Of a stretch of 64,000 nt of DNA, positions 13,888-25,629 are shown in pieces (the stretch's first letter is position 1; every line of letters starts with the position of its first letter). Position numbers and translations under genes: made by a program. A model generated the notes under the pieces. It made no database searches. It had not been told where the DNA came from and saw nothing but the letters and a program-made list of their open reading frames with translations. Source of the DNA: Branchiostoma belcheri (lineage: Eukaryota; Chordata; Leptocardii; Amphioxiformes; Branchiostomatidae); assembly GCF_001625305.1 (NCBI RefSeq), contig NW_017803943.1, positions 669,709 through 733,708 of the forward strand, given 5' to 3'.

Positions 13888-14738
13888 CTATATTGCCAGC
13901 CGCCATGATTGATTTTCTAGAGGTGACCGGAAATTGAAGGTCCTGACTTCCGGATATCTGGAGCGGAAGAAACGCATTTTGGATTAGATCAAGGTAGGGC
14001 GGTGTAAATTATGGCAGTACAAAAAGCATACTCAATCAAGCAAGATTTCAATTATATGCGGGTCAGGGTAGCCATTTTTTAGGCTTCCGATATGATTCAT
14101 TTCTTCTGAAGGTGGCAAAAAATTGAAGGTCACAAGTTTCTTTTTATGATGAGTAAAATGCTTCGCAACGTGGGAATATTTCAACGCATTATAAACGCAG
14201 TGGCAACATTTAGGGTTTACCATTTTACGATTCTTGACTTGTCTTTGTCCCAGCCGCTACATTAAGTTTATTTCATGATAGATTTCGCCAAAGCTGACCA
14301 GAACCTTGAGGTTATAAAACTTACCCAGAGGGAGGGAATGACATTTGGAAATGATGAATTGTTGTAACAAATATCGACCCAAGTTCTTCTCCCCTTCTTG
14401 AAACGTGTGTAGATCTTTTCATTCGTTGTAATTGATTTCTTTGAATGTACACAGAATTTAGTGTCCGCAGATAACTCACAGGAGCACTGGATGAGGTCAA
14501 CTTACAAATATTGTATAGGTCTTAGTTAAAGTCATCCAGTGAAGTTTCAGGGCAGCAAAAACCAAAAATCTTCTGGTTGAGGAAATCTGTCTGATATTGA
14601 CATTTACTGTCATTATTTAGTACATTTTCGTCATAATGATAATGTCGTACTCGAATATCAAGAATAGGGTGCAATTCGAGCAAGATGAAAGTAAACTGCA
14701 GATGATGTCAGAGACAAAGGAACAATATCTGCATAATT
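13888..14738. repeat. Duplicated segment B, copy 1 (ends at gap)
   Basis: This 851-bp stretch matches 20397-21239 almost base for base, from CTATATTGCCAGCCGCCATG to CTGCATAATT. It stops exactly at the 20-N gap, while copy 2 continues into further sequence. The matching 63-codon open frames on the minus strand (14032-14223 and 20541-20732) are part of the repeat, not a gene. See the findings for the assembly-artefact reading. Confidence 0.9.
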
Positions 14739-14758
14739 NNNNNNNNNNNNNNNNNNNN
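14739..14758. other. Assembly gap, 20 N
   Basis: Twenty Ns separate duplicated segment B from retrotransposon sequence. The true gap length is unknown, and the two sides may not be contiguous in the genome. Confidence 0.99.
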
Positions 14759-14759
14759 C

Positions 14760-15659
14760 ATTATACAATATAATTTAGAATAGGGCAGTTTTTTTTCTTA
14801 CAAGTTCAACAGTCGCACCATGTGAGGTATTGCACTAGAGTTATATCTTTCTGATTTGCAGTGGATACTATCGAGTTTGTGAGATGACCTAGTTTTTCTT
14901 CCACTCACTTCCCCCCGTAACGGTGGTAGTAAATGTCTGTACTGGTCAGACTGTTCCAGGGATTTGGCGAATTTTGCAGTCAGTTCGTGGCGCCGTGCGT
15001 AGAGTGTAGGAAGACCAAGTTGCGCGCATGCCGTAGAGTACGACGTGAAGCTGGCTCCCAGGATGATCCGCAAGGCCCTACCTTGTACTTTCTCAATTTT
15101 GTTGCTGAGGGAGTTAGAGAGTCCGGAATGCCATACGGGTGCCCCGTATTCCATGACTGGGCGGATGTAGGAGATGTAGACAGACACAAGGTCTTCAATG
15201 GGGAGGTGGAAGTGTTTCAGTTTGCACAAGAGGTATAGCCTTTAGCTGGCTTTGTGGTAAATCGTGTCAACATGTATGTTCCACTTCAAGTTTGCTTGGA
15301 GGTGGATCCCTAGAATCTTCATGGAGCTGACTTCCTGAAGTACAACATTGTTGATCGTTAGAGGCCGTGGGATGTGCAAAGCTTTACTGAAGTAGACATA
15401 CATAACTTTACACTTCCCAGGGTGCAGCATCATGTGGCTTTCCTTTGACCAGTTGTCTAAGTCAGTCAGGTCTTGTTGCAAATGAGAGGAACTTGTAGGT
15501 GGGTTTCGTACTTCCAGTAAGTTTAGGTCGTCTACAAACTTCCAGCGCCTCGAGACCGCTTGTTGTGCTGCACTGTTAATATAAGCGGTGAAAATAAGTG
15601 GGCCCAATAACGTACCCTGTGGCAGACCGCAAGTGACCGGTACACTGTCAGAGAGGGCC
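14760..15659 (-). mobile_element. Non-LTR retrotransposon RT fragment, 3' half
   Basis: Read on the minus strand, 15659 down to 14798 encodes the second half of a LINE reverse transcriptase. It holds the GLPQGT motif, a FVDDL catalytic-box variant (normally YADD), then HPGKCKVM, a LGIHL motif and SYIRPVMEYGAPVW in the thumb/C-terminal region. One in-frame TAA at 15242-15244 breaks it, and the natural-looking terminal stop is at 14798-14800. The upstream RT domains and the endonuclease are absent, because at about 15660 the sequence changes abruptly to satellite. It is a dead copy of a CR1/L2/jockey-type element; the clade is not determined. Confidence 0.85.
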
Positions 15660-16189
15660 CCAGCGCACAGGGGACGAAAAAAAACAACATTGTGCATATT
15701 CAGCTGTATGACACACTTCAAAGTATACACTGTTTGACTGTATGCTAACCTGTAAATGATGGAAACATTTTCCGTCTGAAAACTGTGTAAAACTGTCAAT
15801 GGTATGACACACTGTCAATGTAAATACTGTTTAAAGTGTATATTCACCCACTTATGACGGAAAAATTTTCCGTCTGAAATCTTTGTCAATGGTATGGCAC
15901 ATTGGCAAAATATATACTGTTTAGACTGTATATTCACCCACTGATGACGGAAAACGTTTCCACCCGAAAACTGTGTCAATAGTATGACACACTGCCAAAG
16001 TACAGCTATACAATGTTTATATTATATACACGTAGTTATGCACTTGTGAAGAAAAAGTTTTATGCCGGAAAATTGTGTCAATGGTTTGACAAAATATCAA
16101 GGTATACACTGTTTTGACTGTATATTCACTAAGATATCGATATATGACGGAGAGCTTTCCATCCCAAAACTGTGTCAATGGTATGATGC

Positions 16190-16440
16190 AAAATGACACG
16201 TCACCTTTATGGAACTTAAAGGCTTACCCTGACAATATTGTATATATTCGAAGCAATTTAGTAACTCACAAGTTTTATTGTTGATTTTAGTCATAATTAG
16301 TTAAATGACCTCTGGCCTCAACCTCAATTATTTTAATGTGTAATTGCAATGATTGTATGTATTCAGTGCTTGTATTTTATGTGTTGTACTGTTAATGAGC
16401 CCTGGAAGATTAGGCATCTCAATAAATCAAATCAAAAATC
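16190..16440 (+). mobile_element. LINE 3'-end fragment inside the satellite
   Basis: Non-satellite sequence interrupts a unit that is intact at about 17889-17920. It ends in TGAGCCCTGGAAGATTAGGC, then an AATAAATCAAATCAAAA tail, typical of the 3' end of a non-LTR retrotransposon. No coding sequence remains. The boundaries are uncertain by about 10 bp because the target contains AATG/CAATG on both sides. Confidence 0.6.
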
Positions 16441-16559
16441 AATGTCAAAGCAAAGTATGCTCTGTTTCAACTGTATATCCATACAGTTACGACGGAGGAC
16501 TTTTCCGCCATGACACACTTTCAAAGTCTTCACTGTTAGACTGTATGTTCACATACTTA

Positions 16560-16956
16560 GGCCATGTTGATTTGATTATATGGATGACATCCGCGCGCGC
16601 ATGAATTTTCAGCCGTTTCCCAAAAAAAAGTTTTCAACCATACTGTAAATCGTGCAAAACAGTTGCTAAATGAGCAAAATATACCATAAGTTGCAAGGAA
16701 AACATTTAGAAACGATACCAATGTCGTAGAATGCCAAAATCAAAGGAAAAAAAAGACAAAAATGTAAAGAAATGAATTCGAAGAGTAAATTATTCGCCAT
16801 AACATATTCTGTGCCATTTGTTCAACCTTCATGACCACGCAGATTTCATAGTGAAAGCAACTTTTTTTTTTTTGCAAAACATTTTTTTATTCGCACGCGC
16901 GCATCAGTTTTGGGGTTCCCAGAGGATGTCATCCATATAATCAAATCAACATGGCC
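16560..16956. mobile_element. 397-bp MITE with perfect 33-bp TIRs, TTA target
   Basis: The left terminus (16560-16592, beginning GGCCATGTTGATTTGATTAT) is the exact reverse complement of the right terminus (16924-16956). TTA flanks both ends (16557-16559 and 16957-16959), and the uninterrupted satellite reads ACTTATGACGG here, so the TTA is a target-site duplication. A 3-bp TTA/TAA target is characteristic of PIF/Harbinger transposons, which supports a non-autonomous Harbinger-type element. The interior is non-coding. Confidence 0.85.
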
Positions 16957-18449
16957 TTATGACGGAAAACTTTTCAGTCCGAAAAATGTGTCAATGATAT
17001 GACATCCTGTCAAGGTATTCACTGTTTAGACTGTACATGCAAGCAATTATGACGGAGCACTTGCCTTCCAAAAACTGTGTCAATCGTATGACACACTTTC
17101 AAAGTACACTGTTTGGACTGTACTAGTAGTCACACACACTAATTTTACAGAGAAACAGTTTTCCGTCCTAAAACATTGTCGATGGTATGACACACTTACA
17201 GTCTACACTATTTAGTTTGATTCACGCAGTTATGACAGAGTACTTTTCCAAAACTGTGTCAATGGTATGACACAATGTCAAAGCAATGTATGCATTGTTT
17301 CGACTGTATATCACGCAGCTATGAGGCAGGACTTTTCCGTTTGAGAGCTCAGTGTCAAAGGTATGACACAATTTCAAACAATTCACTGTTTAGACTGTAT
17401 GTTGACATACTTCGTAATAACGGACGAAAATCGTGCCAATGGTATGACATCCTCTAAAGGCATTCACTGTTTAGACTGCACATGCACGCAATTATGATGG
17501 AAAACTTGCCTTCCGAAAAACTGTCAATCTTATGACAGACTTTCAAACACTGTTTACCTGCATAGTCATGCACTAATTTTATAGAGGAATTATATATTAG
17601 TGCGTGACTATACACCCCAGTGTACTTTCAAACTGTGTCATATCATTGACGTTCAAGGGGCACGTTCAACTTCGGCTGCACATCCTCCAGCGCACAGGGG
17701 ACGAGAAAAAAAACATTGTGCATATTCAGCTGTATGACACACTTCAAAGTATACACTGTTTGACTGTATGCTAACCTGTAAATGATGGAAACATTTTCCG
17801 TTTGAAATCTTTGTCAATGGTATGCATGGTTTAGATATCCACTAAGATATCGATATATGACGGAGAACTTTCCATCCCAAAACTGTGTCAATGGTATGAC
17901 GCAATGTCAAAGCAAAGTATGCTCTGTTTCAACTGTATATCCATACAGTTACGACGGAGGACTTTTCCGCCATGACACACTTTCAAAGTCTTCACTGTTA
18001 GACTGTCTGTTCATAACTTATGACGGAAATCTTTTCAATCCGAAAATCGTGTCAATGATATGGCATCCTGTCAACTTGAAGGTATTCACTGTTTAGACTG
18101 TTCATGCAAGCAATTATGACGAGAGAACTTGCCTTCCAAAAACTGTGTCAATCATATGACACACTTTTTAATAAAAATAAATGTATAGTTTTTACACTGT
18201 TTAGTCTGTATGTTAACCCACTTGAGATGAAAAACCTTTACGTCTAAAACTGTGTCAATGGCATGACACAATGTCAAAGCAAAGTATGCATTGTTTCGAC
18301 TGTATATATCCACGCAGTTATGACGGAAGACTTTTCCGTTTAAAAACTGTGTTCTTCACTGTTTATACTGTATGTTCACATACTTATGACGGAAAACTTT
18401 TCCGGCCAAAAAATGTGTCAATGATATGACATCCTGTCAAGGTATTCAC

Positions 18450-18520
18450 AATTATTGTATAATATAAGTTTAAGTTGAGTGTGTCACCACCGCGTTTTGT
18501 CATTATATGTTTCAATAAAA
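18450..18520 (+). mobile_element. 71-bp retroposed fragment with 11-bp TSD
   Basis: AAGGTATTCAC occurs at 18439-18449 and again at 18521-18531, flanking 71 bp that are not satellite. The insert ends in TTTCAATAAAA, a polyadenylation-like 3' end. This fits a severely 5'-truncated LINE or other retroposed RNA inserted by target-primed reverse transcription. Confidence 0.7.
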
Positions 18521-18747
18521 AAGGTATTCACTGTTTAGACTGTTCATGCACCCAATTATGATGGAGAACTTGCCTTCCAAAAACTGTGTCAATCGTATGA
18601 CACACTGTCAAAGTTGGACTGCATAGTCGCGCACTAATTTTGTGGAGGAACAGTTTTTCGTCCTAAAACATTGTCGATGCATATGGTATGACATACTTAA
18701 AGTGTACACTATTTAGATTGTATATTCACGCAGTTATGACACAGTAC

Positions 18748-19336
18748 TTGTTTGTTTATTTGTTTATTAGACCGATCTCCATTAGTTTGTACAGACATCA
18801 TTTGCCATACATACTATTCTTCCTGGAGTCGTTGACTACAAACTACTTTCATCACAACATGGTAAGGCTTAACTACACACTACATAACCACACACAACAT
18901 GCAAGTAGTACCGAGAGGTCAGAGGTCGTAAAAATAAAATTTAGACAAAGATTCATATTTACATATCTACATTTCTACTACCACCATGCTTGTAAGGGTT
19001 TGGAGGTGTCCACCACAGTTTTCAACCATTCCCGGATATGTTTCTTAAACGATGTGGGTGCGGATAGTCTGATGTGTTGTGGAAGTGTGTTATATGATTT
19101 AGTGCAGCGGTACAGAAATGTTCGTTTGGCTGAGGCTGTTCTTGGTTTTGGCAGTCTGAAGCCCCCCCTATGCGCTAGGCGTGTATTGTGTTGGTGAGTA
19201 TCATTAACTGTCTGTAATCTTTTGTAGATTGATTCTGGCTTTTTGGTTGTGAGAATTTTCTTGAACATTGAAAGTGTTCCTGCGTACAACCTCTCTTTGA
19301 CAGTGGACCAGTGTAGGCGTGTGTGCATATCGTCAA
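18748..19336 (-). mobile_element. 5'-truncated LINE, C-terminal domain only
   Basis: On the minus strand, 19328-18978 encodes the conserved tail of LINE ORF2 proteins: an LHWSTVKER motif near the start, SYNTLPQHIRL near the end, then SFKKHIREWL. After the stop comes a 3' UTR ending (plus-strand left side) in the reverse complement of a (TAAACAAA)n-type tail at 18749-18767. Satellite sequence resumes on both sides. A short ACTT may be the target duplication. Confidence 0.8.
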
Positions 19337-20075
19337 ACTTTTCCGTCTTAAAACTGTGTCAATGGTTTGACATAGTTTAGACTGTATACACACGCACTTA
19401 TGACGGAAACCTTTACCGTCTGTCAACTGTGTCAATCGTATAACACGCTTTAAAAGCATATTTTTCTTCAAGGGGCACGTTCAACTTTGGCTGCATGCGC
19501 GCACATCCTCCAGCGCACAAGCGACGAAAAAAATATTGTGCAGATGTATGGCACACTTTCAAAGTATACACTGTATTAACCCTCAAATGGTGGGAACATT
19601 TTCCGTCACTATCAAAGTAAATACTATTTAAAGTGTATATTAACTCACTTACGACGGAAAATTGTGTGAAATGCCACGCTATAATTCAAAGTCTTCACTC
19701 TTCAGGCTGTATGTTCACCTACTTGTGATTAAAAAGTTTTTCCGTCTGAAAGCTGTGTCAATGATATGACATTCTGTCAAGCTATCCATTGCTTACTTTA
19801 AACTGTACGCAAGCAATTATGACGGAGAACTTGCCTTCCAAAACCTGTGTCAATCGTGTGACACACTTTCAAAGTACACTGTTTGGACTGTATCGTCTCG
19901 CACTAATTTTATAGAGGAAACGTCCGAAAACATTGTCACGCAGTTATACGGGAGGACTTTTCCGTTTAAAAACTGTGTCAAAGGTATTACACACTTTCAA
20001 AGGTATTATACACTTTCAAATTATTAACTGTTTAGACTGTATGTTCACATATTTATGACGGAGAATTTGCCTCCA

Positions 20076-20396
20076 CGTCGTCTGACAGTGTGCTCGATAG
20101 TGTGACCCCTGGTGTAACCCGGAAACAGATGCGCAACCGGGTGCCACGAAACCCCCATGTGGTGCGTATTTCTGTCAAAAACAACATGGCGGAAACCGCC
20201 TAAATTCTGAGTAAGGGCGAACTTTGACGCGTTAATCCGTGGATCCAGTATAAGTTGAAGTCATTGTTTGAACTACATAAGGTTCTCTGTACCTTTCTGA
20301 TTACGGAGATACATTGTATGGTCTCATTTGACGTATCGTGACCTTACTACGACTTTTTATATGGAGCATTGTAAGTACTCAATCCGGCGCGTCACA
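20076..20396. other. Unclassified right flank of the satellite
   Basis: This non-satellite sequence contains GAAACAGATGCGCAACCGGG and ends exactly where duplicated segment B copy 2 begins. Copy 1 of that segment has a different left flank. The simplest reading is that this is the end of a large insertion that brought in, or includes, the satellite. No coding potential was recognised. Confidence 0.4.
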
Positions 20397-21239
20397 CTAT
20401 ATTGCCAGCCGCCATGATTGATTTTCTAGAGGTGACCGGAAATTGAAGGTCCTGACTTCCGGATATCTGGAGCGGAAGAAACGCATTTTGGATTAGATCA
20501 AGGTAGGGCGGTGTAAATTATGGCAGTACAAAAAGCATACTCAATCAAGCAAGTTTTCAATTATATGCGGGTCAGGGTAGCCATTTTTTAGGCTTCCGAT
20601 ATGATTCATTTCTCCTAAAGGTGGCAGGAAATTGAAGGTCACAAGTTTCTTTTTATGATGAGTAAAATGCTTCGCAACGTGGGGATATTTCAACGCATTA
20701 TAAACGCAGTGGCAACATTTAGGGTTTACCATTTTACGATTCTTTACTTGTCTTTGTCCCAGCCGCTACATTAAGTTTATTTCATGATAGATTTCGCCAA
20801 AGCTGACCAGAACCTTGAGGTTATAAAACTTACCCAGAGGGAGGGAATGACATTTGGAAATGATGAATTGTTGTAACAAATATCGACCCAAGTTCTTCTC
20901 CCCTTCTTGAAACGTGTGTAGATCTTTTCATTCGTTGTAATTGATTTCTTTGAGTATACACAGAATTTAGTGTCCGCAGATAACTTACAGGAGCACTGGA
21001 TGAGGTCAACCTACAAATATTGTATAGGTCTTAGTTAAAGTCATCCAGTGAAGTTTCAGGGCAGCAAAACCAACCTCTTCTGGTTGAGGAAATCTGTCTG
21101 ATATTGACATTTACTGTCATTATTTAGCACATTTTCGTCATAATGTCGTACTCGAATATCAAGAATAGGGTGCAATTCGAGCAAGATGAAAGTAAACTGC
21201 AGATGATGTCAGAGACAAAGGAACATTATCTGCATAATT
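20397..21239. repeat. Duplicated segment B, copy 2
   Basis: 843 bp nearly identical to 13888-14738, differing by scattered substitutions and small indels (for example, copy 2 lacks a few bases of the copy-1 AAAAATC stretch near 14570). Unlike copy 1, it continues smoothly to the right. Confidence 0.9.
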
Positions 21240-22747
21240 ATGAAGTATATAACATAAGTCATAAATCGGTCTCATAAGCCTTGTTGCTTAGTGAATTCTA
21301 TAAAGATGGCAGAAATTCAAAGGTGTACCTTTCCCTCTAACCTTAGTACAACAGTGAATATTCAAACTTTCAATCATAAGTAGGCCATCTGATGCAGCCA
21401 CCATTTTGTTTTCAACGGCCGCCATGTTGGATTTTCTCGACGCTTTCCTAAAGGTTGGTCAGAAGGTCACAACATTTATCATAGCACAGTACAATCCCTA
21501 ATTCAGCAGAACGTCAGATCGGGGGATAACATGTTATATTTATAAGAAAGGCACAGATAGCATTTCTATATGGTGTTGCAATATTGATTTAAAGGAAAAG
21601 TGCTTGTGTTAACAGTAGCAGCTGCCATCGGACGAATGTCTTTCAAGTTCATAACAGCCCCGGCCAGTGAATATCGACAGCGTGTAGTGGTGCTTGAAAT
21701 GACTGGAATGAGTACAATCCTTGCTTTCAGCGTTCACAATCTGTTGATAACCATCTTGAAAAGTACTCAAAGGCCACGTTCTATTTTAGGGGCGTTTGTG
21801 GCAGTGGTGCGATTCATGACATCTTTGAGACTGAACAGGTCGTTTCTTATTCCCCCCGGGTGTCAATGGACAGTGGCTGCCCGAAACCTCTTTAAACTCC
21901 ATTCAGTGACATGTATAGCAACAAAAGCAGCCACTGAAAGCTAAGTGCTGTAGCCTCAGACGTGCTAAGAGCTGGAGGCGTAATGTACGATACTGAAGTA
22001 GGCCATTGGAAAATCAGATATCGGCGCCCTTCTACAAAAAACAAAGAGACCCGAAACCTTCAGGACAAAGTAACTTCCTTATCATTCAACACCCTCATTT
22101 GACATTCTGCAAACGAACACGTCTATTTTTTACGCCTACTAAGTTACGGGTCCATAGTAACGATGACGTAAACTTTGTTTGAAGTCTGAGATCTCTTGAC
22201 TACCCTCTTGTTTCAAAGGCAATTTTCCAATGCAGTTTCTCCTTAGAACCTTCTTTGTATGCCCAAGGAGGTTATGGTATGCCCGCTTTAACATCTTCAG
22301 TCTGTGGCAGTACTTGACTTTCACCCACGGTTGTTAGCTATAGATCAGCCTGTACAAAGGTTCTTATTGTGCACACAATCTCGGAGTACGAAATACCATA
22401 CATATTTTACGTGCTCAGGTCACCTTGGTTTTGTAAACGGCAACACTTGCCAATGAGCAACACCGTCGCAACAGTTGCTGAATTCTGCATAAAATGTCAC
22501 GGCCGCTAGGACATTTTCAACTGACGTGAGTGTGACGGAGTAACGGAATTTCCCATTAATCACTGTCCTGAAACAGCGTCATAAATTAATAACATTCTAC
22601 GCTTGGTCTGCCAAGAAAGATTTTAAACTCAATTTGTAAAGACTGTTGCCTTCACCTACATACGGGGGAGGGGGGCACATTTTTGTCAGACATCTTCAGA
22701 TGGAAAGGGACACAATTGTAACGACCTGACAGTTGCTTATTCGTCGG
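21240..22747. other. Non-coding, no gene recognised
   Basis: It contains one more CCGCCATGTTG repeat phrase near 21420 and a 114-codon open frame (21600-21944) with no recognisable domain. I do not support it as a gene. Confidence 0.45.
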
Positions 22748-22879
22748 AATTTCAACACCCACATATTTTCAGACCAAACGGTCCTTGGGAATTAAACTGC
22801 TGATTGTATCAGTGAAACGTAACTTGACGTCAGGACCTGTAATGAGTCCCGTGCCCATGGCATGTGACCATCAGCTCGT

Positions 22880-22912
22880 ATACATATATATATATATAGA
22901 GAGAGAGAGAGA
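22880..22912. repeat. (TA)n(GA)n microsatellite
   Basis: Adjacent TA and GA dinucleotide runs. The copy-2 equivalent at about 27197-27228 is a few bases shorter, as expected of alleles. Confidence 0.9.
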
Positions 22913-25598
22913 TGTGGGGAAAAGGCTACATTGTTGAGATCTAAGTTTCTGGAAATGTAAATGCATATGTTGCCTCAACTGCGCTGATGGAAAATGTGGG
23001 TTTCCTGCAATACGCAACATTACACTCAAGTATCATCAACTTCTCTATACACCACTGTTACAGATCAATACAACCAACACGTCTCTCACAGTTAATTGTA
23101 ATGTGGCTTTCCCCTACAATGTTATTCTTTACTCCCTGAAGAAACCTCCTACACACTTCTATTGATTACCTACCTCTAACTCTAAGTCTAATGTGTACAA
23201 ATCTCTAAGTCTAATGTGTACCACGATGAGAGACTGTGCTATGCTGCAGAGTTTGGTTACAGACTTACTCCTCGCCAAGTAGGAGTTGATTTAAAGCACA
23301 GGGGCCTCGTCACAGACATACATCACGTCGCAGTGGCGTTTTAATTAATAAACCATGGAGGCGGAAGTTCTCTTAATGAGAAATCTGTCCATTTACTGGC
23401 ACCAATAACGTCTGCCTCGAGCCTTGGAGCGTAAATGTGTCCTTTGTGGAGGATTAGGTTCATAGACTGAAAGTTGGCTGGGCAGACGCCATCGAGATAG
23501 ATGGGAATTATTCCAGGGCAATAGGTTTGTCATCATGAACGGCATAAATGTTTCAAAGTTGCCGGAAAATACGGCGAGTCGAATGCCAATTTCCCGGAAG
23601 ATGTATGTTGGTCGAACTATATGTCTGTACTTGGCGACATGGGCCCGATTTTTTTTCACAGAACACAGGAAATGTTCAAGACATTATAACAATACCAGAC
23701 TGGTGTGTTAAATGCAGTTTTGGTGAAGTTCTGGTCTAAATTTGTGTGTCTTAATGAACCCCGGTGGGTCTTAAGCGCGTTGTTAACCCTTAAGTGGATG
23801 AATTAAGAATCTATTCCATCTGACAATAACACTTGTTAGTCAACTGATCAACTGTAGGATAAACATGAACTATGGCTCATATCATTTATTTTAGGGTAAA
23901 TATAAACAAGCCATTCTCATTTGTTTATTCAAGGCTGAATTCTCCCTAGATTGTATTGATCCAATAGGTTTAGTCTCGATTAAGATATCTGCATATTAAT
24001 CATTGTATACTAAACCCAGCGCATGGTGTATTAACATTGCCGCCATGTTCATTACGCTCAATACAGTTTATAATATATAATAAAGTATATAATCATTGAC
24101 ATTTGCAATCAATGAGAAGTATGTATACACAGTCTCAAATCTGGGAGAAACCTCACTCAGATTTCAAATATCAATGAGCGCCCTATTCGCATAAGTATTG
24201 TTCATAAATACATGCATTTCACAACTGTCACAACGTACAAAAAGAGAACATAAAACAACATGATATTGAGTATTTCAATGACCACGTGTGACATGTTTGG
24301 TAATACTACAGATTGCTTATCGTATCAAGCATGTAATAAAGATCTAATATAACCTAATCTATCGTGGTGTCTGGTAATCAAACTTCAATATCGTTGTAGA
24401 TGTGTTTTCATTTTCAAAAAATACTGCTAAGAGAATCCGAAAAACCAACTTAAAACCAACAGTAGTGCCTTTCATCTGTTAACTTTTTTTCTATAGGCTT
24501 GTAATTATATTGCAGACTGTTCGATTAACAATAATAAAATTTTCGATTTAGCAATAATAATACCAACGCAAATTCAAATTCAAATGCGATCTAACGGAAT
24601 CAGAACTTCCTAACAAATTTGAAATGATGACAACAATTTTCATATATAACGAAACATAAGTATCATAAGCGAACATAACATCAGAAGAGCCCCACTTCCC
24701 TCGATACTTCTCCAACCTACCTTTCCTCAAGGCTGTGGAATATTCTACATTATGAAAGAATTTAGTGTACGTCAAACTTTGCCTAAAACAAAAGACCTAC
24801 TCCTGGCCCCTACGCAATAAACCCACCAGGGAACACCTTTCGTCTAGAACGTACCCTTTCCTGCTTGTCATAACGACTAACACGGAGAACTAGGCCACAC
24901 AGATGACCACCTGGCCGGTTATAAATGACGGCTTAACCCCGGTCTTAGTCGACCTATTCTGGGGCCGTACCAAACGCTAAAAGCGACACACATTTTAACT
25001 GCTATTGAATGGACGTGCTATTTTATAGCCTCCTGACCTAAATGTGGTGCATTGACTAGATTTGAAATACTGGTCCCGTAAATCCCCGCTGTTGTAGAAA
25101 AGCGATCCGTCTTAGGGTGAACAGGAAATGCGCGTGATAGGGTATTGATAATACAGGAGCGATGGCGCATTGCTCTAATGCCACAGATTAGCCCTGATTC
25201 TTCTTTCACTGCACATAAATTTGTTTCGGGCTATCTTTTGATTCCTCACATACATGTACATGTAATGAAGGCAGAATTTGGATCCGGGGCAGACAACTAA
25301 TAATGGCCGTGTTACTGGGATTTTGCTGATTCTGTTGTGCAGTGATAGGAGAGTTACAAGATATTGTGGTCGTTTTTTTTTTCAGTTTAGTGACTCATTT
25401 TTTTTCTGTTTAGTGACCTATATTTGTTTATTGACTAGGTCTGAACTGAATAAGGCGTGGTTCCGAGATAATCTCGTATCAAGATGAGGGAGTTGTAGTG
25501 AAGTGTAATATGTGACGAGGGAGCTAGGCAATATCAAGGGTTTGTGGTAAAACCATGCAAGTCTTAGCAAGAACTGCTAAGTTACTTTTTTGCGCACC

Positions 25599-25625
<27 letters not shown>
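25599..25625. repeat. (TA)n microsatellite, short allele
   Basis: A 27-bp TA run. The corresponding run in copy 2 (31642-31681) is 40 bp, and nearby sequence also differs by a small deletion. Confidence 0.9.

Positions 25626-25629
<4 letters not shown>

Larger units (their letters stand above)
15660..20075. repeat. ~90-bp satellite array with nested insertions
   Basis: A diverged tandem repeat is built around GTCAATGGTATGACACAC, CACTGTTTAGACTGTAT and TTATGACGGAAAACTTTTCC. The GTCAATGGTATG word starts at 15795, 15885 and 15975 (90-bp period), then spacing drifts to about 97-102. Longer blocks also repeat: 15660-15770 recurs near 17690-17800, and 16440-16546 recurs near 17907-18005, so a higher-order unit exists. 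A second word set (TCAAGGGGCACGTTCAACTT ... CCTCCAGCGCACA) sits at about 17652 and 19469. Four insertions interrupt the array and are listed separately. No coding function. Confidence 0.85.

Noticed and set aside
14933..15238. 101-codon plus-strand open frame
   Set aside because: It is the antisense shadow of the reverse-transcriptase frame on the minus strand.
15660..15799. N-terminal part of the minus-strand open frame 15799-15242 as reverse transcriptase
   Set aside because: These residues are a translation of the satellite repeat. The retrotransposon homology starts only at about 15659.
15660..20075. CRISPR-like array
   Set aside because: The repeats are about 90 bp, diverged and contiguous with no unique spacers, and the genome is a metazoan.
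21600..21944. 114-codon open frame as a gene
   Set aside because: No recognisable domain, no splice context, and it lies within repeat-rich DNA.
23393..23659. Open frame (88 codons, minus) conserved in both segment-A copies as a real gene
   Set aside because: The copies are near-identical overall, so conservation is uninformative. There is no domain, and the neighbouring open frames are equally shared.
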